The notes: generated from the letters alone by a model not told the origin. A stretch of DNA of 64,000 nt from Mycoemilia scoparia (GCA_027575805.1 JANBPU010000007.1:226172-290171), one strand, 5' to 3'; positions 43,097 through 56,125 are shown, counted from the stretch's first letter. Numbers and translations: made by a program.

Positions 43097-46000
43097 TTAT
43101 TCATAGGAGCTCATGGGTGGGCAGGAGCAGACGAGATTAGTGTCACCATAGACGTCATCAACACGACGGATGGTGGGCCAGAACTTGCGGCGCTGCAAGG
43201 AAGCCAAGGGGAAGGCAGCCTTGACACGGCTGTAGGGGCGGTCCCAGGTCTCAGCGGAAACGTCACGGATGGTGTGGGGAGAGTTCTTAAGGACATTGTT
43301 GTCGCGGGGCTGCTTGCCCTCCTCAATTTCGCGGATCTCATTGCGGATGGAGATCATGGCATCGCAGAAGCGGTCGAGCTCCTCACGGCTCTCGGACTCA
43401 GTGGGCTCAATCATAAGTGTGTTGGACACGGGCCATGACATAGTGGGGGAGTGGAAGCCATAGTCCTGGAGGCGCTTGGCAATATCGATACCCTGGATTC
43501 CAGAAATCTTGTCGAATGGACGGCAGTCAATGATGAACTCGTGGGCACACATGCCGTTCTTGTTGGTGAACAGAATAGTGTAGTGGTCACGAAGACGGTT
43601 GGCCATGTAGTTGGCGTTGAGAAGTGCAGTCTTGGTAGACTGAGTCATACCGTCGCCACCCAAAAGCTTGATGTAAGACCAGGAGATGGTCAATATCGAA
43701 GCGGAGCTGTATGGAGCAGCCGAGACGGCACGAGAGCCACCAGCGCTGGCATTGGCGGTAACTGCATCGGTGTTGTTGATGTGACCAGGGAGGAATGGAG
43801 CAAGGTGGCTCTTGACAGTGATGGGACCCATACCTGGACCACCACCTCCGTGAGGAATAGCAAGAGTCTTGTGAGCGTTGATGTGGCAGACATCAGCACC
43901 CATGCTTCCAGGGTTGCAGAGACCGATCTGTGCGTTGAGGTTAGCACCGTCCATATAGACTTGACCACCGTTGCTGTGGACAAGTTCGATGGCGCGGAGA
44001 ACAGTGTCTTCGAATACACCATAGGTGGAAGGGTAGGTGATCATGACAGCAGAGAGGTTATCGGCGTGCTTTTTGGCCTTGGCCTCAAGATCAGCAAGAT
44101 CGAGGTTACCATTTTCAAGGCACTTGACGGAAACAACCTTAAGACCAGCCATGACAGCGGACGCAGGGTTGGTACCGTGAGCGGACTGAGGAATAAGGCA
44201 GATGTTGCGATGTCCCTGTCCGTTGGCAGCCTGGTAGCCACGGATGGCACGAAGACCAGCATATTCACCCTGGGCGCCAGAGTTGGGCTGGAGAGAGGTA
44301 GCGTCCATACCTGTGATCAAGGCAAGATCCTGCTCGAGGTCGCGGAAAAGAATGTGGTATCCAGCCTTCTGGTCCTCAGGGGCGAAGGGGTGGACACGGC
44401 CAAATTCGGGCCAGGTGACAGGGATCATCTGAGTGGTGGCGTTAAGCTTCATTGTGCACGAGCCAAGTGGAATCATGGCGTTGGCGAGGGAAAGATCGCG
44501 GTTCTGGAGCTCGGTGATGTAGCGGAGCATCTCAGTTTCGGAGTGGTAGCGGTGGAAGACAGGATAGTTGAGGATTTCACCCTGGCGTACAAGGTTGGAA
44601 GGAACAGCAGTAGATTCGCCAACAGTGGAAGGGGCCTGGGCAGCAAGCTGCTCAACAGAGTTAACATTGCCACCGAAGATCTCAATGAGGGTAGCGAGTT
44701 CCTGGCGGGTAACAACCTCATCAAGAGTTACACCAACACGCTCGCCGTCGATCTTGCGAAGGTTAACGTTGGACTTGACGGCACGGTCAATGATATCCTT
44801 GGAGTTTCCGCTAGCAACCTTAATGCTGAGAGTATCAAAGAATGCAGAGTTTTCAACAGTGTGGCCGGCTTCAGTGATGGCGCTAGCCAAGACGGAGGTG
44901 AAGCGGTGAATGCGGTTGGCAATAGCACGAAGACCCTCGGGTCCGTGGTAGACAGCGTACATAGCAGCCATGTTTGCGAGGAGAGCCTGGGCGGTGCAAA
45001 TGTTGGATGAAGCCTTCTCACGGCGGATGTGCTGCTCACGGGTTTGGAGAGCAAGGCGGTAGGCGGGGTCACCGTTGGCATCCCGGGAGAGACCTACAAT
45101 ACGGCCTGGGACAGAACGCTTGTGCTTCTCAGTAGCAGCAAAGAAGGCGGCGTGGGGACCACCGTTACCCATAGGAACACCAAAGCGCTGGCTGTTACCA
45201 AGAACGATATCGGCACCAAAGGAGGATGGGGGCTGGAGAACAGTCAAGGATACGAGGTCGGCAACAACGACAAGGTTGCCACCGTTGGCATGAACTGTCT
45301 CGGACAAGTTCTTGTAGTCATTGATGTTACCGTAAGTATCGGGATACTAAAAAACCACATGACATAAATAATTATTAGCAGGCATGAATGGGAGATGTTT
45401 GCGTGCATGGTCGCGGGGAATAAAAGGAGGAATATTTTAGTGGCACAGGATATTAATTATCAGATAATAGGCAATAATAATAATAATATCTGCCACTGCT
45501 GATATACATGAAAATACTTACCGATACCATAGCACCGCAGAGGCGATCACCAACAGCGTTGAAGTCGAATTTCTCGAACTCGCCAACTACAACCTCGGCG
45601 CCAAAGCCTTCTGCACGGGTGTGAAGGACGGCCAGGGTCTGGGGGTGGCAGCGGCTGTCTGCAAAGAAGAGATTCTTGGTCTTCTTTCTGGCAGCGTTGA
45701 GGCAGATAACAAGGGCCTCACCAGCAGCAGTGCCTTCATCGAGAAGACTGGAGTTGGCAATGGGAAGTCCGGTGAGATCGGAGACCATTGTCTGGAAGTT
45801 GAGGAGGGATTCGAGACGACCCTGGGAAATTTCAGCCTGATAAGGACTGTATTGTGTGTACCAGCTAGGATTCTCAAGGATGTTGCGAAGAATCACAGGG
45901 GGAACCTCAACATCGGTGTAACCAGCGCCAATGAAGGAACGGAAAGGCTTGTTTTGGGCAGCAATGGACTTGATTCTAGCAAGAAGCTCGCGCTCAGTGA

Positions 46001-46412
46001 CACCGCCCTCAGGGATGACAAGGGGGGGGTTCAATCTGATGGAATCGGGGACAGTGCGAGAAACCAGCTCGTCCAAAGACTTGAGGTTGAGAGTGGCCAG
46101 CATCTCAGCAACATCCTTGGTACGGGGCCCAGTGTGGCGGCGAGTAAAGGTGTCAAGAGGGGCAAGAGCAAATTCGGCGGCACTGGCGACGTCTAGCTTG
46201 CCAGCGACATCTCCAGAAGCCTCGGATGCGGCGGCAGCGGAGGAGCGAACTGGCTTTTGGGTGTGGAGCTGGCGAGCTGAAGCCCAGGATTTGGCAGCAA
46301 CAGCAATGGGAGCAACAGCAGCAGCAGTGGAACGGTACTGGAGGGATGCCAAACGAGCACCCAAGGCAACACCACGACCACTGGTGCGAGACAAGATCCG
46401 TGAGGCAAGCAT
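43097..46412 (-). CDS. GCV2: Glycine decarboxylase (glycine cleavage system P-protein), mitochondrial
   Basis: Two exons on the minus strand: 46412-45522 and 45346-43097; 1046 residues. This PLP enzyme decarboxylates glycine and passes the aminomethyl group to lipoyl H-protein, feeding one-carbon units to folate in mitochondria. The first 65 residues are Arg/Ala/Ser-rich without acidic residues, a good targeting presequence. Then come FTRRHTGPRTKDVAEML, the YTPYQAE-type motif as YSPYQAEISQG, LLDEGTAAGEA, NSQRFGVPMGNGGPHAAF, and the PLP site NAHKTLAIPHGGGGPGMGP with Lys about 790. The homodimeric single-chain form is seen, as in other eukaryotes. Codon use is strongly C-ending and unlike the neighbours, which suggests high expression. 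It also creates long antisense open frames with no meaning. Confidence 0.97.
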
Positions 46413-47234
46413 GTCTTTAGCTAGTTTATATGTATATGTGTGTATGAATGGGCTTTTTCAAAGAAACGCAATGTTAGAAAGGATCAACAAGCGCTATGGA
46501 AAGAGACAGTGCTACCTAAGGGGGAGGAGGCAAAGCACAGATGAAGTGGAGACACCGCTTGGATAAAGATATAGATCGATGTGGTAATTAAGCAGGAAGC
46601 CGATGTGACTATGATTGCAGAATGATGACAGAGTTTGCGGCTGTTAGGCTGTGGAGCCAAGTCTAGGAATTGGTATATAGAGCGAATTGATGAAAGATAC
46701 AAGAGACTGGAAAAGGTTGATTTGAACGCGAGGGCTGGATGGAGAAAAGTTTAAATACAAAACTGAGCACTGACCAGCCGACAAGCGGTGAGGTGTGTGG
46801 TGGGCAGGCTGGAATAGTGGATAAATGCGCGCAGAGAGAGGTGTGTATGAAAGCTGAGTCCCAGCTGGCCACTCGGTGAATCTGGCTGGGATCATGACTC
46901 TATGTTGATGTTCGAGAGGCCAGCCATCCAGCAAGCTAGCACTAATCAAATGATGGCAGAGACAACCACGCAAAAATAGGGACCAGTCCTCAAATTCCAC
47001 CGAGTTGCTAGTCTCACATCCTCCAGCCAAGAGGAAATGTCGCGCGGGGGTAGGGAAAAGTCGCCGCATCACTCGCGAATTGATTGAACACTGAACATCC
47101 TTGCTTGCTGCAGCTCTGGAGAAAAATTCTCCTTGGGTACAAGGATCGACCTCGACACATAACCCTGCCTATTGATTTGTCTCCGCACACCATGGCAGCC
47201 AGCGGGTCGGCCCGGCTGGGTTGTATAATCACCC

Positions 47235-47408
47235 ATGACGACGATAGCAGCCATTAGCTCGCCCGCCCTTTCAGCCCAACGCCGATTTAATATCTCGCCC
47301 ATGATATCCCCAGGGGCTGCCCTCTCACAGGCCCGGGCCCATCATCCCGCAGCCAGAGCGCCCCGAAGAGCGCTTTCATGCGTAGCAGACACTGCCACAG
47401 ATGGGTGA
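47235..47408 (+). CDS. Possible short presequence-like open frame
   Basis: 57 codons from ATG, divergent from GCV2. The peptide is rich in Ala, Ser and Arg with no acidic residue in its first 45 positions (MTTIAAISSPALSAQRRFN...), the composition of a mitochondrial targeting sequence. A GTGAGT donor overlaps the stop, so it could be a first exon, but I cannot identify a following exon. It may be chance in GC-rich DNA. Confidence 0.15.
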   Translation: MTTIAAISSPALSAQRRFNISPMISPGAALSQARAHHPAARAPRRALSCVADTATDG

Positions 47409-48887
47409 GTCAGCACTGTTATCATACCAGCATCTGCACCAAGCCCTGGAGGCGCCTAGCACGCCTGGCCAGTCGGGCCATGTTATACCACGCACATACG
47501 CCCCAGCAGATGGTGTCACGCCTCCAGATCTCTGGAAGTAATCTAAAAGCAAGTAGAGAGATTGGATAGAGGCCCCCCTCTCCACTCTGTCAGGAAAAAA
47601 ATCGAATAAGGTTTCCACGCGCATGGGCACAAAGAACCATAATGGCCAGTTTCGCATTGCTTGCACATTCTCTTGTCTAAGTTTGTCGTCATCACAGCTT
47701 CTTTGTAGCTGGCACGCGCACACCGCCCACCCTATCGCTGCCCTAGCACAATGCCTGTGACCGGCCGGAGCATGCACCGCCGCCGTTCACAGATTCTTTG
47801 CCTTGGCGCCCACACACAAGCAAAGCCTGCCCTCTTCCGCCTCAATCATCGCGATAGCCTCTTTTGCATGCGCCACACGAGGCCTGGCCCTCCTTGCGTT
47901 ATCAGAAACGATCTGGGCTTCCTGGACTCGCAAATTCGGATGTGCCAAAACATGTGAGTGTGTGCTGTCTGCGTTGTTTGTAGACTCGCAGCTTGTTTGT
48001 TTGGATTTTGATTGCCAGCCCACGCCTGCATCTCGACCATATTTGTCGGGCCAACCTGATTCTGCTACTCTAATCGCCAGCCCTATTTGCTCTTGCGTCT
48101 GTTTCCCTGCTTGCAGCCAACCAACAGCCATATTAAGCATATCTATATATACAATCTTTGGAGCCACAGTGTGTTCAACAGAGAGAGAGAGAGAGAGAAG
48201 GCTGGCACTGAACCCTGGTGCGCGTCATTTTTACAAACAGAGCGCTCGAATGGCCAGCAGTATATGGCTGGCGCCCATGGGCCATCCATTCCTATAATAA
48301 CAGCAGCCCTTCAAATACACAGAGACCCTGGTCTCCCAAATGCAAAGGAAGTCAACGTGCATGCCTCCACCCAGATACATGCGCTCTTTTGTTAAGATTG
48401 ATGACAGCACGCAGATTTCAAAGAATGTGATTTTCACTGCTCTGATCTAAGGGGAGGCGAGAAAACCTATCATCACTACTGCTGCTACTAGAACTGGAAA
48501 AGAGCCAGCGATGCGACAGGAAAAGGGTTTTGGCATTCAAGCCTTGTGGTGGTGGTGTGTATACTTGCTGCCTCTAGCAACTATACAGGCGTGGTTGTCT
48601 GCCCGTCTGCCTATCTGCCGCTAACGACCTAATAATGACTAACAGCAGGCATCCAATCGGAATGTGCCGTATAGCCATCCTTTGGGATTTTGCGCATAGC
48701 CAGGATGGTACTATGTGGCGCCATTGGCTGATCCCACGACTTATTTGGGAATATGGCAGCAGCAAATACAATCGGGCTGTTGGAACTGGTTCTCTGTCTA
48801 TACAAAGCCAGGTACACACACACACACACACACATACAATACAAATGGCATCCAGTCATATTGGCGACTTTTCCCTGTGTTTTGGCC

Positions 48888-49124
48888 GAATTTCACTACT
48901 CATCGGCCACACAATGGCTGTGGGTGGGTTCTAACAAATATATACCACAATTTTGAATAACAAATATTAATGATGGCGAAGGCTCTGATGTATGTTGGGA
49001 TGTATATATTGTTCTTTCAGGGATGGTGTGAAGCAGACTTTTCTATTGAATATATGTATGTGTTATAATAATTATTGATAATTATCTTTTTTGGGAAGAC
49101 TTCTATGCCTAATGGCTTGTGAAA
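48888..49124 (+). repeat. Dispersed repeat family B, copy 2
   Basis: Full-length copy, same order as 686-866 and the reverse complement of 30970-31206. It includes the internal segment missing from copy 1. It lies in the 3' flank of the minus-strand kinesin gene. Confidence 0.8.
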
Positions 49125-49507
49125 TAAAGCTATTTAGACACTCACCCGTCCACAAAATCATTTATAGGCAGAGATCTGTCATAGATCTCATGCACAGTCT
49201 TGTTATTACAACACACAAACACACACAATATCGGTAGTATTATCAACAGCACTAACAGAATTACCACCAATCTTGGTGGTTACAGTGATATTTGTAGTGA
49301 CATTTGGAGCAGTGGACTTTGAAACTTTGTATATGTATTTGAATTGCATGGGGAGGGGGTTTGATAAAATAGGTATAGAACAAAAAGTGACTCTACTAAT
49401 ACAATTGTGTGATTATTAGGTTGTGGTGATGATGACTATTGTGGGGTACATTTCAAGAGAAGAGGAGGGCTATGTTTGTGATTCCAAGCCTTTGGCCGTC
49501 TATGTGG

Positions 49508-52500
49508 TCATGTGGCTGTTGCTGATGATGCGCTATGCTGTTGCTGGCCATCGAAGCTCCTAGTAGTCTTTTTTATGATATCCTTAACGTATTGCCAGGC
49601 AGCTTGTGGCTCGTCTCCAACAATGTTGTCTAAAGGCTATGGTAGGTAGTAATAGTAACACAACAACACACAAGAATCGAAACTCATTAGTACAAATTTA
49701 TTTCTTGGGCTTTAGTGGAAGAAATCCGATTGAAATTATCAACGAATCATGACAACTGCTGTAGCAGTAGTGCTGTATATCTTTATTACCTTATCAAGTA
49801 GCTCCATGATTTCTGATGGGGATCCCGAATGCGCAATTTTTCGCAACGTATCCTATATAAAACACCACAGTCACAAACCACACACAAAAGACGTCATGAG
49901 TTTATGGCTTATATAAATGTATGGGGTTCCCAAAGTGATGAACTATGATCGGGAAAATCTCAGCCACAAAAAACAGAGAGAGAGAGAGAGAGAGAGAGAA
50001 TAGGAATCATCATCACTGGTACACACAAAACAATATAAGACTACTATTTGACGAAATTTGCCAAAAGCATGTAGTTTATAATTCAGATCTGTGCGTGTCT
50101 GTTCAGTTAATCTGATGGCATAGTAATACAACAATTCTCCTCTCTTATGCTGTCCTTTTATCTTATTTTTCTGACAGAGACTCGCCCTCGGTGACAGAAG
50201 TTGTGATGTCACAGGTTGTTATCAACTGGTTAAATTGATTGAATAATAATAATTACCTGAACGATTTGCCAATCCTCCTCCATATTATTATACTGGAATT
50301 CAATTCTGTCACGTTGCTGCTCAAGATCCACAATATCTGCCTGAGCTTGCTATTGAATTATTATAAATGATGCAGCACATTATATGTTAATCCATTTGGC
50401 AATTACCATTGCTAATTTAGTTATAATCTCCCCATATATAATATATATGGCCAATTTATCTTGTAATTTACCTCAAGCCTGTCTTCCATAAGTTCAAGCT
50501 CACTGGTGTCCTGTATCAGCGGGAACAAATTATTCATTCCTTTATGGTTCGTTAGCACAGCAGCCTCAAGCTCCGAAAACAGAGAATCTCTTGGTGGTGG
50601 ATCTTTCTCATATATTTCTCGATAAAATTGATCTAGAATATAGTAAAACACAATTCATATAATGAAGAGAGGCTTAACAATTATAGCACGGTGATATAAT
50701 CTATATATTGCACATTGCCATATACACATTTAGTTAGATGATATTCAGAGGTGTACTTACCACGCAGCTGAATATTCTCAAGCAAAAGATCGGAACAATC
50801 TACAATTATGAATATATAGAACATAGTTGCCACATATATATATATTTGTACATGTTAGCATCATACTCATGTTATCTTCTCAAATCTAATAAAATAGTGC
50901 TTTTTACAGAGTGGATTGGTTGGTATTTCCACAGACATCACACACATACCTGGTTGGGAGGCAAGTGCTTGGTTAAGAGCCGAGAGTTCTGCTCGAAGGG
51001 CATTCTATCATAGAATCAGATAACCACATATACAATATTTGTTTGTTCTTATGTTAGCCACAATATTATAATTAATGTATATATCTTTTTGCTGCAACAG
51101 TAACAACAACAATAATAATAGTATATTATAGAGAGGAATACAGAGCGGACATTTGTAATAAAAGGCTGGTGTGTGTGTATGTGTGTGTATCTGTATGGTG
51201 GCGCACTTACATTCTCTGCATTTATTATGGCTTCGGGGCTGCTATTCTTATTCCTTAGTGTGCTATTTTCAGCATTTCTGAGCTTCAGCGATAGTTTGTA
51301 TTGCTAAATTCAGAAAAATATAAACACAAATGGGCCCCGACAGTTGGGCGTTTAGTGAATATGGCGTAGAGAATGTATTATTGTTGTGCATGTGCAAATC
51401 CATCAAGACAGATATAATAATTGCATTTGTGATATTGTGAGAAAATGTGGCTGAGATGATGCTTACCTCTATAATGGAATTTTTCTGGTTTAGGGAATCT
51501 TGAAGTTCCAAGATGGTTTGTGCATAGTTTGTTTTTTGCTTTTCAGCTATAATATAATTTGTAGTAGAATGAATATTGTATATGTGGATGTCAGTAAATT
51601 CGAGATCTTGGTATATTATATGTTTTCTTGTAAAGATTGTTTGTGTATGGTCTCTCTTTCTCTCTCTCTGTGTGTGTGTGCTCAATTGCACAGAAAGGCA
51701 CATATATTAAGTGACGTTAACTTACATTCGTGAAGCTTTCTCAGAGATAAAGAAAGCAAAAAACGACACAACTTAATGTCCTTTGAGCTTTCTAGAACAC
51801 CAGCAAAGACAATGATAGAATATATATATATATAAGCATAATTCCAGATTAAAAGGGTGTAATATATAATATGATTTGGATCTTTTGGATTCGGTATTTT
51901 GGTAGTAGTACAGAATTGAAAGAGGCATTATGATGATGTTGCTGCTGCTGCTACTGCTTACCTTCATTAGACTTTTTCAAAGCATCAGTTGCATATACGA
52001 GCTCGTTGCTGAGACCATCGCCCCTGGTCTGCTGCAGCTCCAATTTCAATCTACGGATCTCGGCCTGCAGCTGAGACACGTCTCCTTGCATGTCATGGTT
52101 GACCACAGCCTTGTTCTTGATAAGTTTGGCTCTCTGTGCAAACCGCAGTGTGCTTAGCGTCTCGATCTCGTTGCTGACCGCCGGGCTAGTGTTGGCTATG
52201 ATACATGTTATGGAATTCCCACCCAGCGAATCTCTGAGCAGGAATGTCAGTTTGCTGTCACGGTAATGGACGTGCCGATTCTTGCCAGCACCAACCTCGA
52301 CAAGTGCATTGATGACTTTTCCCAACGCAGACAGACTCTTGTTGATGTTTGCGGCCTCCTTGAGCCGAATTCCAGTTGTGTTTGCCATCTTTTGTCGCTC
52401 TGAGCCCGCAAGATCTACGAGATTGAATCGTGACTCACGGATCTCTGTTAATCCCGTGTCAACGGAGGTCAGCGACTGAATGACCAGCATGAGAACCGAG

Positions 52501-53961
52501 TGAGATCGACTGCTCTCACGATTCATGGCCGTTGCGCTGACATGACGGTTGTTTGCGCCTCGCCGAAATACATCATAGGCCTCAAGTGGGTCAGCAACAG
52601 TTTCCTCCGTGATGCCGTCCACAAAGACGCCCTTCTTTATGTCCTCGCGGAGAGGGCACACCCTCGTGGTGCTGTCCAAAAGATCATAGATATTCTCGTT
52701 GTATATTTCCATATACGAGGCCTTGCATAGGTATTGGACCTTGCCGTTAGATTCCATTTCCTTTTCAGCAATTAGGTCAAACAGGTATTCAAAACACCTG
52801 GGAATAAGTCCTCGGTGCGGATCATCTTGTCCCCCAAATAGACCAGCTGGACCTTGCATAGTGTAGGTTTTCCCACTTCCGGTCTGGCCATACGCAAAAA
52901 TTGTGCCATTATAGCCCTCCAGGCACCGTGAGACCACTCGTCTTCCCACAGATCTAAATTGGTGCAGTAATCATATACAATATGAGTATAAAGAAAACAA
53001 GTTGGGGAGATGGGCTGTATTTGTTGAGTGATTGTGGTTATTGAGGCACAATGCCAGAATGGCCACACATATACCCACGCCTTCGCCCCGAATTTGGTAC
53101 AGCGCTGATATATGTTAATAGCACAGCAGCAAGACCTCAATAATTTCTCTTTGCATAAATGGGCTTATTGAAATGAACAACAACAGCAATAATAATAATA
53201 ATAATAATAATTGGAATATGGTATCTTACTCAAATACAGCTTCCTAAATAGCGATGATGGACAAATTTCGAATGCAATGCAAGGCCGAAGGGGGAGGGAA
53301 ATGTCAGTCAAATAGATATGGTTAAATGTTATATATATATAATAAGTTGTGATGACCCATTCATTTATCTACCAGAAAGAACTGGCTGGTTCTTGGGATT
53401 TTTGTGTGGATAGCCATAGCAGCAACAATTGCAAGGGGAAGAAAGTAAAGCTTGGACAACACAATAACCGTAATGCATGGTCTATGTCGTGTTTGTTGAT
53501 GGTGCTTTGTCAAATGGCTGGAATGATAAGCAAGATCCAATAAAGTGTGGTAATAGTCGTACAACAACACAGAGGAGGAGAGACTGCTGTGTGGTAGTAA
53601 GTAATTGGAAATGTAAAAGTAGTGACGGCTGTGGTGGTGATAATAATGGAGCAGCATTGTGACAGTAAAATCCACAGCCATACGTGTGTGTGTGTGATCT
53701 AACATCAGCAGTAGCTTTATCTGCTGTTGTTGTTTGCCGTATAGGCGTGAATGGAAGTAGCAAAATAAATAAATTTGTTATAATTACCTGTGGGCAGTCA
53801 GTATCGCCAACATGGTCGAAAGTAAAGGTCTCGCTTTTCTGGCCTGGCAGCTGGACCGACGTTTCCGAGACTCTGCGGACTGCGCAGGACTGGTCACGCT
53901 CACGAGCCCGTTCGTCGTCCGAAAATGGACGTATGCGAAGAAATACTTGGATATTGTCCAT
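49508..53961 (-). CDS. Kinesin-12 (KIF15-like) motor, short form
   Basis: Twelve exons on the minus strand: 53961-53788, 53243-53230, 52953-51962, 51791-51726, 51546-51467, 51303-51211, 51004-50950, 50799-50761, 50632-50472, 50349-50257, 49852-49790, 49636-49508; 652 residues. It has an N-terminal plus-end motor: P-loop GQTGSGKT at 85-92, switch I NRESSRSH, switch II DLAGSER, then HVHYRDSKLTFLLRDSLGGN and a neck RAKLIKNKAVVNHDMQGD. This neck and the NVSQLQAEIRRLK-type start of the coil are typical of kinesin-12/KIF15, which works on spindle bipolarity. The tail is only about 260 residues of coiled coil, much shorter than animal KIF15, and ends Gln/His/Ser-rich. Exon 2 has 14 nt and restores EAVFE before SVGRRVV. 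The tail exons are small and were placed by splice sites and phase, so individual ones are less certain than the motor. Confidence 0.87.
53187..53210. repeat. (AAT)n microsatellite in kinesin intron 2
   Basis: About eight AAT units in the intron just 3' of the kinesin microexon. Other simple repeats in the window: (GA)n at 49975-50000 in a kinesin tail intron, and (TA)n at 13783-13802 abutting the IleRS intron 14 acceptor. Confidence 0.85.
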
Positions 53962-54925
53962 GTTGAGACTGTGTTCTTATTATTCGAAAGATCGGGCACA
54001 CTAGCACGTACAAAACTTCAAGCCCGAGCCTGTTGTACAGCAATTTGGTTGTGAATGGGATGTGTGGGTTGTATTCTTTGAGCGCAGTGTCTTTGAGACA
54101 GGTGCTGCTGCTGCTGCTACTACTAAACACGAAAGTCAAGGAGATGTGTGTGTGTATGTATGAGTTCTTTTTCGAGAGAAAAGAAAAATGGAAATAGGCC
54201 TGAATTTGCAAGGCCAGCCCAAGAAGTCAGTGAATGCAGAAGGTATTAACAACGAAGAATACGACACTGGAAAGCCGGAGAAACGGGTTTTTGGTGATAC
54301 TTTTGATAATCCAATATGGCTGTGGGCGTGTCACCAAAAAAGAGGTATTTGCGGGGAGGCTGCTATACCAACAAGAATGAATAGTTTGCAAAGGATATTA
54401 TGATGTCTCCCTGGGCTAGACGAAGAGAAAAGAATATACTAAAAATTGGACAGAAGAGAAGCTAAGAGTCAAAAAGGCCCAGTAACATCAAATATGACTA
54501 TCAGAAAAGACCAATTGATGCACCACATCCACTCTCGCCTCCTCAAAAGGGAAAGCAATAGCAGCACAAGCCGTTGTTGTGATGATGCTGGTGGTGGCTG
54601 GAGATGGCTGCAGAAGCAATAAAAATAGAGACCAGCTATACACATTGGGAAAATCACCAAACATCTTTCATTATTTATGGCTGTGTGATTCGACTGCGCT
54701 CCCAAAAGCACATCATCAAAGCAACCGCCACTACTGCTACTGCTGCTGGTGCCGTTAAGAATTATTCTCATTGCAGTATCAGCACTGCCAAGCAGGCTTG
54801 GTTCCTTGCCCGCCATTTACTTTTACTTTGATTGTCATAGTGGCGAGCCGCATTGGCACCAGTGTAACTGGGCTTTATGCAAAGGCGAGGGGTACTCAAG
54901 TAACACATACCTGCGTTTCCTCTTT

Positions 54926-55228
54926 ATGCCTGCAACCTGTCGAATCAATTACCCTGCTGTGTGTTACTTGGCCATGTATCTTATCCCGTATGTGTTCCTG
55001 TTTGCTGCCAAGAAGTATGGTGTAGAAACTATGTTGAATAGTCTGCTAGAGCCGGTGATACAACGACCCTCAAAGATGCCGACCGTCCCTCTATCTGCAT
55101 ACTTGGATGGCCACACCACCATCAGTAACAGAAGCAAGAACGCATTGAAAGGCATTAATCCTGCAAGAACAAAGCGTGTGGTGTCTGTCTATACCCAAAA
55201 TTTCGATTCCAGCCTCTTGGGTCGTTGA
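54926..55228 (+). CDS. Hypothetical small protein with one possible membrane segment
   Basis: A 100-codon frame from an ATG. Residues about 8-27 are hydrophobic (YPAVCYLAMYLIPYVFLFAA) and could cross a membrane; the C-terminal 70 residues are polar and basic. I recognise no family. Composition is compatible with coding, but there is no homology and no splice evidence, so it may be chance. Confidence 0.25.
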   Translation: MPATCRINYPAVCYLAMYLIPYVFLFAAKKYGVETMLNSLLEPVIQRPSKMPTVPLSAYLDGHTTISNRSKNALKGINPARTKRVVSVYTQNFDSSLLGR

Positions 55229-55997
55229 CAGAATATCACATTGTCACTCTATATTGTCTATAAATAGCTGCGTATTGTCTCTATACAATATGCATCTGTC
55301 CTGGCTTAAACTAATTGCCACTTGAAAAAATGGCAAGTTCTCTGAGGTTCACAGAAATGGGTCAGTGTATTCCCAGAAAGCTTGCTGCTTAGCAAATACT
55401 TGAAGCGTGATTGTGGGGAAGGATGGGGGGAGGCAAACAAGGCAGAAGAGAGCAAAGTGCCTACGATAATCACTTGTTATACTCGCTGTCAGTTGTGGAT
55501 ACAAAAGGAACCAGCCAGTTTATTACGGGTGTTTCTCAACTGGTCATTGATAGGGTATGTGGTGTATAAAATAGCCAAAGTCGTATGAAGCACAAAAACT
55601 CTTTGGAAATGCTCTCTTCCCCCAACAAACCGGAGAGAGAATCGAGTCGGTGTGGCTAAAAGTGGTTAAATTGCTGCATAGCCATAATGGTGGATGTGCA
55701 AAGTGTTCTTTCCAATTTTCACAGAAACCGCACTGCCTCTTGCCAGAATTTTCATGGTAATCATCATTATCAGGCTTTTAGTGCTGCATTTCCATACATC
55801 TTCATCAATAGAGTTTTGTTTAATAGGCTTGCCTGCCTACTCACTTGTCGCCCTTAAATTTCCTGCCGAGGTGGCTTTATTTCACTAGTTCTTTGGCATA
55901 AAAGACCCTCCCCCAAAATTTATTATCAAAAATGTAATAAAAATCTCATACACATACAAACAAAAGAAATAGTAATAAGCAATAGTCAGTAATCATA

Positions 55998-56125
55998 CGT
56001 ATGATAATTTTCGAAGGGTACGTCCTTTTGGAGGCCACCAATGATTATAGGGGCAGTAATCACAGCCAAATGGATGACCGCCATTAATTAGCAAACGCCC
56101 ACCCTTCAAAAATGGGTACCCATAT
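55998..56125 (+). repeat. MITE-like repeat family A, copy 2
   Basis: Termini GTATGATAATTTTCGAAGGGT and ACCCTTCAAAAATGGGTACCCATAT are imperfect inverted repeats. The core GGGGCAGTAATCACAGCCAAA matches the copy at 12904-13024. Confidence 0.75.

Larger units (their letters stand above)
46413..49507. other. Long intergenic region upstream of GCV2
   Basis: About 3.1 kb, GC-richer than other gaps between 46900 and 48500. It holds a (GA)n run at 48181-48196, a (CA)n run at about 48813-48833 and repeat B (48888-49124). The only coding hint is a 57-codon frame at 47235-47408, listed separately. The promoter and any regulatory sites of GCV2 must lie at the left end. Confidence 0.5.

Noticed and set aside
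43451..45010. 519-codon plus-strand open frame
   Set aside because: It is antisense to GCV2 and exists because GCV2 codons end mostly in C or G. No homology or splice context.
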